A stretch of DNA of 64,000 bases from Megalonaias nervosa. Taxonomy: Eukaryota > Mollusca > Bivalvia > Unionida > Unionidae. Shown in pieces: positions 48,130 through 59,345 of this stretch (its first letter is position 1; each line of letters begins with the position of its first letter). The stretch is taken from contig JAECUM010003705.1 in the NCBI GenBank assembly GCA_016617855.1, positions 98,561 through 162,560 of the forward strand. The letters are read 5' to 3'. A program made the translations under genes and the position numbers. A model generated the notes under the pieces. The model was not told the origin of the DNA, made no database searches, and was given only the letters and a program-made list of their open reading frames with translations.

Positions 48130-49290
48130 TAAAATTTACCACATAACCTTGACCTTCAACATCAAAAATGAAGATCAACAAAAGTCTAAACTTTCAAACA
48201 CTGTACATGATTACTGTAAAGGCATGAAAATCTAATGAGGTAATCTACATATGCATATAAGCAAGCCTGCCAAATTTCATGTCCACCTCAAGCAGTTTTT
48301 GCTTGACTGTGGTAAAGTCCGAAAAGTTCAGAAATGTGTGCAAAACATCATTACTCCTATAACAGCCTGACAATCTAATCATATTTTCTACATAACTAAA
48401 AATATGCTTACAAAATTTCATTTCTGGTCTTGTTTAATTTTGCTAACAAGGTTTGTCAAAAAGGTCCAAGTCCAAAAGTGTGTGAAACATTAAAATTTCC
48501 AAATTTAATCAGGTCACCTACATATGGATAGAAATATGCATGCAAACAATCACTTATCTACACTGAGTATGTTTCGCACAATCAGATTTTAAGGAGATAG
48601 ACTGATAAACTTGCCCAATGCAAGCAGTGGAGGATGCATAAATATATCTTAATAAGGAAACAAACAGATGTTTGTTTCTAAAACATGCACTCCCCGCTTC
48701 ATGCAAATTGACCAAAATGCCAGACTAAACAAAAATTCAAACTCTAGAAAATTTTAAATATTTATATAAATGCATGATAATTGTATATGAATATCAAATT
48801 TCAATTGTATAGATAATGTAAATTTTGCTTAACTATGATTATAATGGTTTTATTGAGTCAATGTTAGAAAAAAGTTTTAAAAATGTGTAAAATACTGAAA
48901 TAATCCTGAAATAGTGTGAAAATCTAATCAGGTCTTCAAAATATAAATACAAAAATACCTTGAAACTTTTATTTGCCTGAACTGATTTTTGCTTAATTGT
49001 GCTGACAAGGTTTTTTGTATTCAAAGACAAACTGCTTTAAAAGGGAGGGGGGAGAAATAAATCTAATCAAATCATCTATGAAAACAAATATGTCCATTAC
49101 ATTTTATTAGTCTACCCTCAAGTGGTTTTGCTTAATCATACTAATGGTTTTTCTTCAAAAATCCAAGTTTAAAGGTTTTTAAATGCTACAAATCTAACAA
49201 GACCATCTACATACGCATACAAATGTGCTAGCAAAATTTCATTTGTCAATGTTAAGCTGTTTTTGTGTAATCTCGCTGATGAGTTTCTTT
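48130..49290. repeat. Tandem array of the interspersed repeat, about 6-8 units
   Basis: Repeated order in each unit of 110-150 bp: 'gaaaatctaatcaggtc', 'ctacatatgcatataag', 'caaaatttcatttgtc', 'gtttttgcttaattgtgct' and 'aacaaggttttt'. Single units occur at 950-1350 and 24235-24360. It abuts the 5' end of LINE copy B. Confidence 0.75.
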
Positions 49291-49299
49291 GCCCCCACT

Positions 49300-50002
49300 A
49301 CCAAGATCCATGGGAGAAGCAACATCATCATCGGCATATGGAACATTAAAACACTGAGGGCTATGGCAAAGTTGAAAGAACTTACACATGAGTTGGAGAG
49401 GTACAACTAGAACAAAATTTACTGGTCTCTGCGAAGTGTGCTGGAAAAACTTTGGCGAAACAACAACAGATGAAGGGCATAAGCTCTACTTCAGTGGAAG
49501 AGGGGACAAACACAATCATGGCGTTGGATTTCTTGTCCACAAGGACATTGAGAAGAGCATTATGGGTTGCTGCCCAGTCTCAAGCAGGCTCATTACCATC
49601 TGCCTGAGGGCGACTTCCTTCAACATCACAATCATACTGGCCTATGCACTCACATCTAACTACAATGACAACAAACTGGAGAATTTTTATAACCAACTGC
49701 AAGATGTCATTGACAACTCACCCAAGAAGGACATTCTGTTTGTAAAAGGAGACTGTAATGAAAAGACGAGAGTTGATTCACAGACAAACTGGCAAAACAC
49801 CTGTGGACCCTTCTGCAATGCAGAAACAAATGAAAGAGGACTCAGGCTCTTGGAGTTTGCCGCCTACAACAATCTTGTGTTAACAAACACATTCGGCTCT
49901 CACAAAGTGTCTAGAAGATGGACCTGGCAAATTCTAGATGGACAGCAACACAACCACACTGACTACATCTTGGTTAAAAAAAACAATTCCACACAGGACT
50001 GA
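49300..50002 (+). pseudogene. LINE copy B apurinic-type endonuclease domain
   Basis: IIIGIWNIKTLRAMAKLKEL starts the domain. In the next frame come GLCEVCWKNFGETTTDEGHK, HGVGFLVHKDIEKSIMGCCP and LFVKGDCNEKTRVD (the GDxN catalytic segment, with W changed to C), then NERGLRLLEFAAYNNLVLTN and HNHTDYILVK. One frameshift near 49400 and a stop at 50000 divide it. The target-nicking enzyme is recognisable but not intact. Confidence 0.85.
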
Positions 50003-50061
50003 AAATCACCAGAACACGAAGTTTTCCAATAGCAGATATTGGAAGTAACCGTGATTTATTA

Positions 50062-51775
50062 ATGACGTTTCGCCTCCAGCTGAAAATGATCAAAAAGCCT
50101 AGTCAACCAAGAATCAGATTTGACCTTGAAAAATTGAAAGATCCAAAAGTTGCAGAAGCCTTCCAAGCAATGATAGGTGGTAAATTTGCACCTCTGATAA
50201 CCCAGGACAGACAAGACATTGACCAAGAGTCCTTAACAACCACATTCAATACAGCTGTGACCAACACAGCTAGCAATGTTATTGGCAAATATCGTCGAAC
50301 AAAGAAACCTTGGGTCAAAACAGATGTCCTTGAACTATGTGATAAAAGAAGAGAACTGAAAATAGGAAAATGAGATCATGAAGGAGCTAGAAAATACAGA
50401 GAGATAAACAACATGATCAGGAAAAGCATGAAAAAGGCAAAGGAATCCTGGATAGAAAGACAATGCTGCAAAATCAAAGACAGTCTGAGTAGAAATGACA
50501 GCAAAATTGCATATAAACTGGTAATAGATCTCACAATCCATAAACAAGAGAAACGACCACCGTCCAAGACAAATCAGGAAAATGTTTCACAGAAGATCAA
50601 GAGATCCTGAAGTGATGAACAGAATACTGCTCAGAATTGTACAATCATAAGACCCAAGGAGATCCGGCAGTACTAAATTGCTCTCAGGCAAAAGAAATTG
50701 ATGACAACCCCATTCTGAGGAAGCAGAAATTGCAGTTAGATCACTAAAGAAAGGAAAGTCTGCCGGTGTTGACAACATACCAGCAGAGCTCATTCAAGCA
50801 GGAGGAGAAGATACAGTCACAGTCCTAACAACTATCTGCAACAAGAAATGGCAGACAGGAGAATGGCCCACCACAGAGACTCAATCCTTGGTCATCGTGC
50901 TCCCAAGAGAGGAAACCTACAGCTATGCCAAAACTACAGAACCATCGGTCTGATCAGTCACCCGAGCAAAGTCATGCTGAAGATAATTCTCGACAGACTA
51001 AAGCCTCAAGCAGAAAAAATTATTGCTGAAGAGCAGGCAGGAGCACCACAGAACAAATCTTCAATCTTCAACTCCTTTGCAAGAAATACCTTCAGCATCA
51101 ACAGAATCTATGTCTTTATAGACTGGGTATGGCATGCAACCTTACGGGCAACTATGAGGAAGTACAACATCAGCTCACACTTGGTGCAGATTGTTGAGCA
51201 CCTCTATGACAAAGCCACCAGCGCTGCCCTCATCAATGGCCACAGCAGAGGAGATTGGTTCCGAACTACAGTTGTAGTCAGACAAGGATGTGTACTGTCA
51301 GCTACACTCTTCAACATTTTCCTGGAAAGGATCATGGAGGATCCTTGCATGACCACAAGGGCACTGTCAGCATCGGTGGAAGAACAATCACCAACCTTCA
51401 CAAATGATATTGATGGCTTAGCAGGAGATGATAAAGAACTGGCTGACTTGGTTGATCGCCATCGACAGAACATCCACATCATATGGTATGGAGATTAGTG
51501 CCAAAAAAAACCAAAAAAAACTGATGACAAACAACGCCAATGACATCAGTGCAGATATAAAGGTCAGTGGACAAAAGCTGGAAAGAGTCACAAGCTTCAA
51601 GTACTTGGGATCAATTATCACAGATGAGGGCTCCAAACTACAACTACTTTGCAGAACAGCAGCAATAACAAGGTTGAGACCAATATGGAAAGACACCAAC
51701 ATTGCTCATGGTTCCAAAATAAGGCTGATGCGCTCGACTGTCATATCCATCTTTCTGTATGCTTGTGAAACATAG
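50062..51775 (+). pseudogene. LINE copy B spacer and reverse transcriptase
   Basis: PRIRFDLEKLKDPKVAEAFQ, then MKKAKESWIERQCCKIKDSL, then RT blocks LCQNYRTIGLISHPSKVMLK, KIIAEEQAG, VVRQGCVLSATLFNIFLERI and TNDIDGLAGD. The catalytic FADD box reads FTND, losing one of the two metal-binding Asp residues. The end block SAKKNQKKLMTNN and LERVTSFKYLGSIITDEGSK follows. Multiple stops; inactive. Confidence 0.85.
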
Positions 51776-51903
51776 ACGCTCACATCATATCTACAAAGGA
51801 TTCAAACTTTCGAAGTGAGATGCTATCGCATGATCTTGGGCATCTCGTACATCGACCATATAACCAACAAAAAGGTCCACAACAGGATCCAATGAGCCAT
51901 CAG

Positions 51904-53011
51904 CATTGCTGCCAACCCCCAAGTACAAAAATACTGACTGCTTATGACAAAAATACTGATTTTCAGGAACAAATACTGATTTGTAAAACTTTAATGCATA
52001 TGTAACTATGTACAACATCTACAACCATCAGTAAAGTAGGACAGTACCTTACTTAATTATTTAATGTCAAAGTTGCATGTGTTGCACTCTTGCATCTTCT
52101 AAATGGGGAACCCTGTTCCATTTGGGTGCCCATTTAGAAGGTGCAAAGAGTGCAACAGACACTGAGATACAGGCTGTTTTTAGGAGCATTTTCCACACCT
52201 TGTTTTTTTGTTGATCATTATCAATTCCAATGTACCATCTTTGATGATCTTAATTCTGTGATTTTCTTTTTGAACTGTTTTCATTCTAGCACACAAGTAA
52301 TCCTTGTGATTTTACTGTCTGGAAAACGTGTGTGAAATAAATTGCCAACAAAACTATAATAACTGAAAGAGGAAGGTTCATTTCTAAAAGAGATTTAGTA
52401 AACCGAACTTTGATCAAATTACATCAAGGTTCTCTCTGGTATTTATATACATCGCAAGTTCAGGCTGAGTTGTTGATGATGAAGCAGCAAGCTGATGTTT
52501 ATTAGCTTTTTCATGCTGTTTTATGTCATGGGTGCCTCCATGCCCAGTAGCGAAATCACATTACAGAATTTGCAAAACTCAAAGTTTTCTCCTTTACTAG
52601 ATGGTTTCACAAATCTAAACAAGACAGCACAATTGTCCTTCCAGTTCTGTTTTCTCTTATTCCCTGTAGAAAATTCTGAATCTTCTGCTTTCCTTTTCAA
52701 CGTCTTTAGAAGTTGAATATTATGAAGATGAGATACAGTGACAGCGGCAACTGTTTGCACAATCCAATATGGCGGTTAAAGGCACTGTAGCCTAGATTTT
52801 GAATGAACCAATCATATTTTAGAACTATTCCTATATACATGCAATACATTTCTATCAGAATGGAACCGAGTGCCTGTCCTGAACAGAAAATTGCAAAGAA
52901 ATATTTCAATTTTTTATTAAAAAATGGATTTTTAACAAGAAAAACGTACACCTGTGTTCAGGTCCAAAATACAAGACAAATATGGGAAAAACGAGACACT
53001 TGGCAGCTACG
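51904..53011 (-). mobile_element. TIR element with 6-bp TSD, copy 2, inside LINE copy B
   Basis: Left end CATTGCTGCCAAC, right end in reverse complement CGTAGCTGCCAAG. Flanked by CATCAG (51898-51903) and CATCGG (53012-53017). Removing the insert restores the LINE reading GCCATCGGACCCCAT (Ala-Ile-Gly-Pro-His), which fixes the borders. It shares most of its length with copy 1 (32045-33252) but lacks the MITE found there. The zinc finger frame (52521-52706, minus) has lost its start Met. Confidence 0.87.
52521..52706 (-). pseudogene. BED-like zinc finger fragment, copy 2
   Basis: LKRKAEDSEFSTGNKRKQNW, then LFRFVKPSSKGENFEFCKFC then NVISLLGMEAPMT. It aligns along its length with the copy 1 frame at 32590-32784 and keeps the CxxC. 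The start codon is changed to Thr, and the residues after the CxxC differ. Confidence 0.55.
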
Positions 53012-53349
53012 CATCGGACCCCATGAAGACCTCATGACCAATGTAAAAAAGTGCAAACTGAAGTGGTACAGTCATTTTTCAAGATCTGGACTGGCAAAAA
53101 AAAAAAACAATCTTGCAAGGCACAGTGCGAGGGTGCAGAAGAAGAGGCAGACAGTGAAGGAGGTGGGAAGACAACATTAAGGAGTGGAAAGGCTTGGGAT
53201 TTGGAGATTCCCAAAGGACAGTAGAGAACAGGGAAAGATGGAGAGAATTGGTTGTAAAGTCATCTGTGGTGCCCCAACAACCTCTTGGATTCACAGATTG
53301 TTGATGATGATGATATTCATGTAGTTTGGCAAAATTAAATGTGAATTAC

Positions 53350-53433
53350 CTCTTCCTCTTCCACTGCATTGAGTGTCTTTATGAGTGAAGAAATGTCATT
53401 TTCTTCAGCCAGCTGAAGTACTTTCTTGTCCAT
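53350..53433 (-). CDS. FANCI: FANCI exon 1 (first coding exon, start codon)
   Basis: MDKKVLQLAEENDISSLIKT then LNAVEEEE, 28 codons ending in phase 0 at a GTAATT donor. Vertebrate FANCI begins MDQKILSLAAEK, so the Met at 53433 is the natural start. A TTAACTTCAG just upstream (53446 outward) could be an acceptor for a non-coding leader exon. FANCI forms the ID2 clamp with FANCD2 and is needed for crosslink repair; this N-terminal cap starts the solenoid. Confidence 0.92.
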
Positions 53434-53621
53434 TTCCAATGTATTCTGAAGTTAAATTTCATACTACATTTAGTCTATTCCATTAAAGAATTCACATTAC
53501 CAGTAATTTCTTAGCAACTGCTCCCAAAAATCGACAAAATGCACTACAATCACATACTCAATCTTGCAGAGATGTTTGAATTTGTTTCAATAGTTGCTAA
53601 AGTCTATTACATTCTTAAGGA

Positions 53622-53806
53622 AGCCACAGTAACTAAGATGGTACAGAATTAGACTCATAATCCAAGGATTGCAAGTTATACCCCACCCAGGTCAGCCCTG
53701 GTCAGTTGCATTGGCTACTACTTGAAAGAGGCCTTTAGCTTCCAATTCCACCACATGATATAGCTAAAATGGTGTTACAAGTGCCATTAAAACTAACAAA
53801 AATGAA
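53622..53806 (+). mobile_element. tRNA-headed SINE, diverged
   Basis: 'gccacagtaactaagatggt' then 'agactcataatccaaggatt' and 'gcaagttatacccc', a worn tRNA-like head. The body and end 'gtgccattaaaactaacaa' match the family at 12370-12553. No target duplication recognised. It starts about 190 bp upstream of FANCI exon 1. Confidence 0.7.
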
Positions 53807-54572
53807 TAAAGTGATTAAATTTACCTTGCCAGGCTGGAAACACACCAAAAAATATCCATATTAATTAAACTGTATTTAATAATGTAATCTACTTCATAAA
53901 CCAAAGATCTTTAAGACAGTACAATACTGTTGCAAACCAAGGATTTTCCCATCAGTTCTGAAGTGGGACCCATGCCCTTGAAACTGGGAATTTGTATATC
54001 GCCAAGCTAAACTGGGAATTTTCAAACTAAAAAAATCCACACAAGGCAGCATGTGTATCAGTGAGTAAAATATAGCAGATCTTAGTGCCATTAACTATTA
54101 AATAAGCTTTGTTGTAATGCAGCTGAATTATTACAAAAACTAAGCAATGTCGTATCATCCGTAGCTACAAAATACATTTACTTTCCTATAAAACAATAAT
54201 GATGAATACAGATTTTTAATTTCTTATGAGATCTTTCTCATTTTTTTTAGAAATGCAAAACTGGCAAAATAAAAATATTATTTTAGTCCTTATCTGAATC
54301 TATGACCAAATTCTTCTCATTCTTGTAATTTTTAGGTCAAAATTCTGAAAATATACATGTCTGATAGATTAGGACTGGGGCAAAACTTCCAAAAGATATA
54401 TTATATTGGTATGTGATAGCATATCAGCACAATAATCACCATGTCAATTAAAAGTAAAGTATGAACAATATAAGACTAAAGAATTACACAAAACACATTA
54501 GGAAGATAAAACTTCCAAAAAGATTAATAATATGAAGTGCTGTACAGATACAAGATAAAAGATATAGATGTT

Positions 54573-54573
54573 A

Positions 54574-54633
<60 letters not shown>
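54573..54633. repeat. TA then CA microsatellite
   Basis: AT dinucleotides change to an uninterrupted CA run. Confidence 0.95.
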
Positions 54634-54638
<5 letters not shown>

Positions 54639-54640
<2 letters not shown>

Positions 54641-54783
54641 GTAGAACCTGTCTCAAAAGACAACCCCTTCTGCCAAAAACTAATGGTCTCTCTTAACAAG
54701 TCATAACACTATACAATCAATAAACCTGAGCATGGAGAACCTGGTCTCTCGAAACAGGTGGTCTCTCAAGACAGGTTTAACTG
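54639..54783. mobile_element. 145-bp Tc1-like MITE
   Basis: Left end CAGTAGAACCTGTCTCAAAA, right end in reverse complement CAGTTAAACCTGTCTTGAGA. Left flank is TA; the right flank has decayed to TG. The interior repeats 'ggtctctc'. Confidence 0.65.
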
Positions 54784-55140
54784 TGAAATAAACTGTAAAG
54801 GTACAAAATATAAAATCCTTAAAATACTCAAGTAAAATTATTTTTTATTATAAACTGCATTCCCTCATAATATCCAAGATTTTCTCAGGTTGGTACATCA
54901 TCATAAAGTTCCCTAACTGAGTTCACAAAAACAATGTCTCACTTGATGGAAGATGTTGTCTTCTGAGCTGTAACAAGCAGGGTATCTAGTCGGTCAAAGT
55001 TCACTCTTCAGGAAATATGTGCTGTCAGGCATGTGTCTGATAATGACTAGCACAATACCACCACATCTCTGCAATTTGTTCAATATGATTGATGCCCCTC
55101 TCTAATGATGGCATTTATTTTCCAATGCTCGTTTGAGTTT

Positions 55141-55512
55141 TCATTTTAAATATTTTACCAAGTATATGCATACAGAACATGCTAACTGATATAATATCTG
55201 AAGCCAGTATACGGAATCTTCCCTTTGGCTATGGGTGACTCTTGGAAAACTTTCACTGTGCTTCTTCTGCCCTTTTATTATCCTCAATACCAATATGTTA
55301 ATATATGTATTTGCATTTTGTGGCACCTTTGCATAAAAATGAATGTATGGCACCATTAAAAGTTCTAAAAATATAAAAATGATGAATTGCAAAAGAACGA
55401 TGACCAATGAGACTAGACAGCCAACACTACTGAATACTTTTTCCAGATTCATAAACCAAGATGTGCCAAAGAAAATCCCTGCAAATAATAACATAATGAT
55501 AAAAAATGTCAA
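55141..55512 (-). other. Hydrophobic reading frame of unknown status
   Basis: A 124-codon minus-strand frame with two strongly hydrophobic stretches (FIIMLLFAGIFFGTSWF and VSLVIVLLQFIIFIFLELLM). It could be a decayed membrane-protein fragment or the antisense of a basic sequence. No splice partners or family match are convincing. Confidence 0.15.
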
Positions 55513-56591
55513 AAGGTATCCTTTGTTTTTTCCTCCAACCAGAAATGTTTATTCCATTCCATAAGGTACGAAATAAAATAATTTAATAACTATTTTGTTT
55601 AGATCCCAAAATACCCATAAACTATGGACTTTTCTACCGAATAAGTGAAGAACTACATTTGTGGAAATGAAAATTTCAGTGGAACAAAAAAAATTTAAAC
55701 TAATATCCAGATGTTTAATTTTTTTTCACTGGTTTATAAGCTTATAATAAGAAAAACAAAGCAGAACTCTTCTTAGGTTTTTAATTTTTGTCTCATTTGT
55801 GAAACATAGGTATCAACATTAAGTTTTCACATCAGCTCAGACCTTATAACACTGTTGTGCATTGTTTGAAACTTTATAGCTATATTAACTGTAAACATGT
55901 ACTTTGTTTCTCACAACATGATAAAGCACCAATGTTTAGCTCAGATATTCAACATTTCATGCCTACAAATTATTTAACTTACTTTCCTATGTTTGAGAAA
56001 TGACAGTCTGTTTTCCAACTTCAGCTGCAATATGGTCATGATTGTGTCACTTGACATGACATGGGTAAGGCATGGAATGGAATACTGCACTCTAAATAGG
56101 TGTTTAGTCAACCAATGAAAGTGCTGCATTCAATTCAATGTCTTACAAAAACCATGTTCAGCAGGCATGATCATGGTCCTAGTGAAGAGTACTGTTGACA
56201 AACAGGCCGACAATCCTTAATGTTGGAAAGCAAATTGAATTTGGAGTGGACAAAACAAGCCAAATATCTGAGCTAAAGATCAGTGCTACATTTATCATGC
56301 AGCATGAAATGTCGTCTGAGGTATCAGCTGATCAGGGCCAACTCTTAAATAGGTCACAGGAGAAATGGAATGTTTCCTCAACTGTATCTTTACATGTATT
56401 TGTTATTTATAGGTAAATTATAATCACTGATACAAGTGCCTTAAATTCCATAATACCTCACATTCCAATCTTCAAATAAATTACACTTCTATTTTAATTT
56501 ATATGTTCTAAGAGAATTGATGCCACATGTCCCACAAAGAGCAAAAGTTAATATCAGACTAAAATGTAAATCATTAAGTTCAATGTTATAG

Positions 56592-56676
56592 TAGTCCTAC
56601 AACACAGATGCATCATACAATATTTGTTTGCAACAGAACATTAATAACATGTGATACGTCTTACATTGTAGGACTA
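56592..56676. mobile_element. 85-bp hairpin MITE, copy 1
   Basis: TAGTCCTACAA at the left, TTGTAGGACTA at the right, with imperfectly paired interior ('gcatcatac', 'gtgatacgtc'). Nearly the same length and ends as the copy at 57672-57755. Confidence 0.75.
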
Positions 56677-56807
56677 AATGTTTTAGGACCAGACATTCCA
56701 CATGGCTCTGTACCAAAGGTTTCTGCTTTATTTACAACTACAATTGTGGTTGTGAAAGAGTGGAAAAAAGGTGGGTGATAAGGTTGTAAATGAAAGAGAA
56801 TAATTTG

Positions 56808-57010
56808 GTCTATTTTTGTGGATTTAATGTCCTTTTTCAGCACATGATTATACATGGCAGCCAGTGAATTTGGTGGAGTAAGAACAATATACCCATGGGA
56901 AGCTATTGTTCAGATTTCTCACATACTCATATTGGCCAAGACTCAAACCCACACAGAAAGATATCAGTGATCTGTAAAGGCAAGAGCAATTGCCCACTAG
57001 GCCACTTAAA
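56808..57010 (-). mobile_element. tRNA-headed SINE
   Basis: Reverse complement starts 'aagtggcctagtgggcaatt' (A-box-like), 'gtgtgggtttgagtc' (B-box-like), continues 'ttggccaatatgagtatg' and 'caccaaattcactggctgcc', and ends 'ggacattaaatccacaaaaa'. The body matches 25868-26080. Confidence 0.75.
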
Positions 57011-57671
57011 CTGACGATTGGATCCTATTTTGAACCCACCCTTTAGGTCTCCCTATATAACATGCTTTCCCACTATATAGTATATAATCACTGATGCCTT
57101 ATCCTTTCAGTTTAGTCTATCTATAAATAAGTTGACACAATCACACCCACCTATTAAGCAATGGGTTGTACGTGGTCGAGAATATAGGAAGACAACAGTA
57201 GAATAGATAGAAGAGTAATAAAAGTAGAAGTGAAAGAATGCCAGTCTGCATCCCTTTATGCTCAGACCAATCCAGCTAACGTGACGGCAATGAGAAAAAT
57301 TAACCTCAACAAGCACAGCCCCAAGAATTACTATGGATCTTACTTGTAGCCGACTATTGCAATTGAATCAGATGTTGGAAAGCTCTTGCTTGTGAGATTT
57401 TAAGCTGTGTTTCCCTTTACCCTCATCTGCGCTTCACAGACCCCCAAAAATTTAATTTGACCCCTGTTTTAATACCAAAGTTTGTTTTTTTTACTCAGTC
57501 TGACCACCAGTTTTGCCACCAAGTACATTTTTGACCGTCTCGCACCACTAGGAGATTCACTGATATTATGTCGGGAGCTTCTGTAATTGTTTTTGGTCAC
57601 TACTTGCAGTTTTCATGCAACTTTCACTCCTACTCTTTCCCGCATAATCACCCACTCTCTCCTCTCCAAAG

Positions 57672-57755
57672 TCCTACAACGTACGAGGTATCACACGTTA
57701 TTTATGTTTTGGTGCTACCAAAACAAAAATATGTGATAAGTCTTACGTTGTAGGA
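57672..57755. mobile_element. 84-bp hairpin MITE, copy 2
   Basis: TCCTACAACGTACGAGGTAT pairs with the inverted end ATAAGTCTTACGTTGTAGGA; the inner arms 'tttatgttttggt' and 'accaaaacaaaaat' also pair. It lies 345 bp upstream of the POLL start codon. Confidence 0.85.
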
Positions 57756-58099
57756 TTATCCCCTCCCCGCTGTTTAATATATTATTATGTTACATTTATT
57801 CTTTTCAACCTGTATAAATAAGACGTAGTAACGATTAATACATATTTTGTTTAGATCATCTACATAGTAACTCGTATGCCACTGATCCTTGCCTTGGCTG
57901 TCAAAAATGGCGCGGTTCCATCCGGAAACTCTACAATCTGTCCAATCAAAATTGCATTTACAAGCGTATGATTTCACCAGTAAAATAATGTTTTACATTT
58001 AGACTTCGGTTAATGTTCTGTTTACAAATGACGGAATGTCAAAGACCGCACTGAACAAACAACATATTTTTACTGTTCATTCCAGTATAAGGAAGCGAT

Positions 58100-58768
58100 A
58101 TGCCTCCAGATAAAAAAAGACAACAGAATATATGCATAGATGCTCATACAAACAAGAAAGCGAAGATAGGGTCGACTGAAAATGTTGATCATTTTTTGTC
58201 AAATGTGAGAGCTTTCATACTGAAGGCTTGCATTGAAAAAGCAAGATTGCAAATTTTTAAAACACAGTTATCCAGATTTGGAGGAAAGGATGACGATGTA
58301 TTATCAGACAAAACGACGCATGTTATAGTTGATGACAAGGTTGATTTACTTAAAATGTGTCGTATTTTACAACTTGAAAAGCCCCCAGATATCAATATTG
58401 TCAAATCATCTTGGCTTAGTGCCTGCTTCCGGGAAAAAAGACTCGTAGATACCAAAGATTATGAGCTAGATTCTTCCAGTTTCATTAAAAAGGAAGATGA
58501 AAGTGTTAAGAAGATTAATAAATCTACCAATGAGAAAAAACAAATTCCTTCTACTTGCAATGAAAGTGAGGCACCTAAAAATGATCAGCAGTTTCCTAAA
58601 GTTGGTGCCCTGTTGAGTGCATTTCCAAAGACAGAGCATGGGAGTGATGGAGCAAACTATGACTTGGATAGTGATTATGTTCCCAGTGATAATGATGAAG
58701 AATTGGAAGATTTGACCTCGTCCAGTACGAGTACCACCCCAAGTACATCACCCATGAAAGCATTTCCA
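58100..58768 (+). CDS. POLL: POLL exon 1: DNA polymerase lambda, BRCT domain and linker
   Basis: 223 codons from the ATG at 58100 to a GTATGT donor, phase 0. Residues 1-30 are basic (KKRQQ, NKKAK; likely nuclear localisation). Residues about 30-120 form a BRCT domain: FLSNVRAFILKACIEKARLQ, THVIVDDKVDLLKMCRILQL, then INIVKSSWLSACFREKRLVD with the W...C signature. Vertebrate Pol lambda has LVKSAWLSLCLQERRLVD there. Residues 125-223 are an acidic Ser/Thr/Pro-rich linker. POLL fills gaps in base excision repair and end joining in the nucleus; the BRCT domain recruits it to end-joining complexes. Confidence 0.95.
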
Positions 58769-59267
58769 GTATGTTTATTCTACAACTATTAGTGAATCTG
58801 TGTTCTCAACTAAAATTGGTGACATAAATCTTCTCTTTATCCTAAATTAAAAACTAATCGTATGATCATAACCAGAGTTTTGAAAAGCAAAAACTAAGAG
58901 TTGTGTTGAAATTTGGGTCATGTAAAGTTGGCTACTCCAAAAAATGAATGAATTACAGGTAGGCAGCAATATTCACAAACTCTAGCTTCATCCTTAAATA
59001 ATGTCAATAGCTGAAAAATTGCCAGTATCTTCTCATATACTAGATCACTGAGCAATGTGGTATTTCTTATAATTTGTATTCATTCATACAAGCTGTATTT
59101 TGAAACTTTCAAATCATTCATACAAAAGAAGCTAGAAGTATATTGATGCAATAAATTGTAGAACTGATAAAAATTAATAACTTTTATAATTAAAGACTTT
59201 TGCAGGATGGTATACCAGATTTGTTTAAGGACTGACATAACTTCATTTATATTATTATCTTTTGCAG
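58769..59267 (+). other. POLL: POLL intron 1 (499 bp)
   Basis: Donor GTATGT, acceptor TTTTGCAG. AT-rich, no feature seen. Confidence 0.85.
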
Positions 59268-59345
59268 AAGGGGAACTGGATTTGCTTTCAAAGTTCAAAG
59301 AATGAGAAGCCAAACTTTAATAAGCATATTACTGATAAACTAGAG
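59268..59345 (+). CDS. POLL: POLL exon 2: start of the 8-kDa domain
   Basis: 26 codons, phase 0 on both sides: KGNWICFQSSKNEKPNFNKH then ITDKLE. Vertebrate Pol lambda reads [20 protein letters not shown] then KLE. Acceptor TTTTGCAG, donor GTAATG. This begins the lyase (8-kDa) region. Confidence 0.93.

Larger units (their letters stand above)
49295..53312 (+). mobile_element. LINE copy B (endonuclease plus RT), nested insertion inside
   Basis: Nearly full-length non-LTR retrotransposon: endonuclease (49300-50000), spacer (50060-50850), RT (50850-51480), C-terminal part (51480-51903 and 53012-53200) and a GATGAT tail at 53290-53312. It is interrupted by the TIR element 51904-53011. The protein level is broken by many stops and shifts. 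It is antisense to FANCI and stops 37 bp from the exon 1 splice donor. 5' edge approximate. Confidence 0.9.
47811..53349 (-). other. FANCI: FANCI intron 1 (about 5.5 kb)
   Basis: Filled with repeats: tandem interspersed units (48130-49290) and LINE copy B with a nested TIR element (49295-53312). The LINE ends 37 bp before the exon 1 donor. Confidence 0.75.
53434..58099. other. FANCI-POLL intergenic region, head to head (4.67 kb)
   Basis: Lies between two start codons on opposite strands. It holds SINE copies (53622-53806, 56808-57010), a small Tc1-like MITE (54639-54783), TA/CA microsatellites (54573-54633), two 85-bp hairpin MITEs (56592-56676 and 57672-57755) and an unexplained hydrophobic frame (55141-55512). 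The last 250 bp before POLL have more CpG ('ggcgcggttccatccgg' near 57910) and may be the promoter; no TATA box is obvious. Confidence 0.65.

Noticed and set aside
55141..55512. Hydrophobic minus-strand frame as a SERINC-like gene piece
   Set aside because: Similarity is only hydrophobicity; no diagnostic residues, so kept as unknown, not as a gene.
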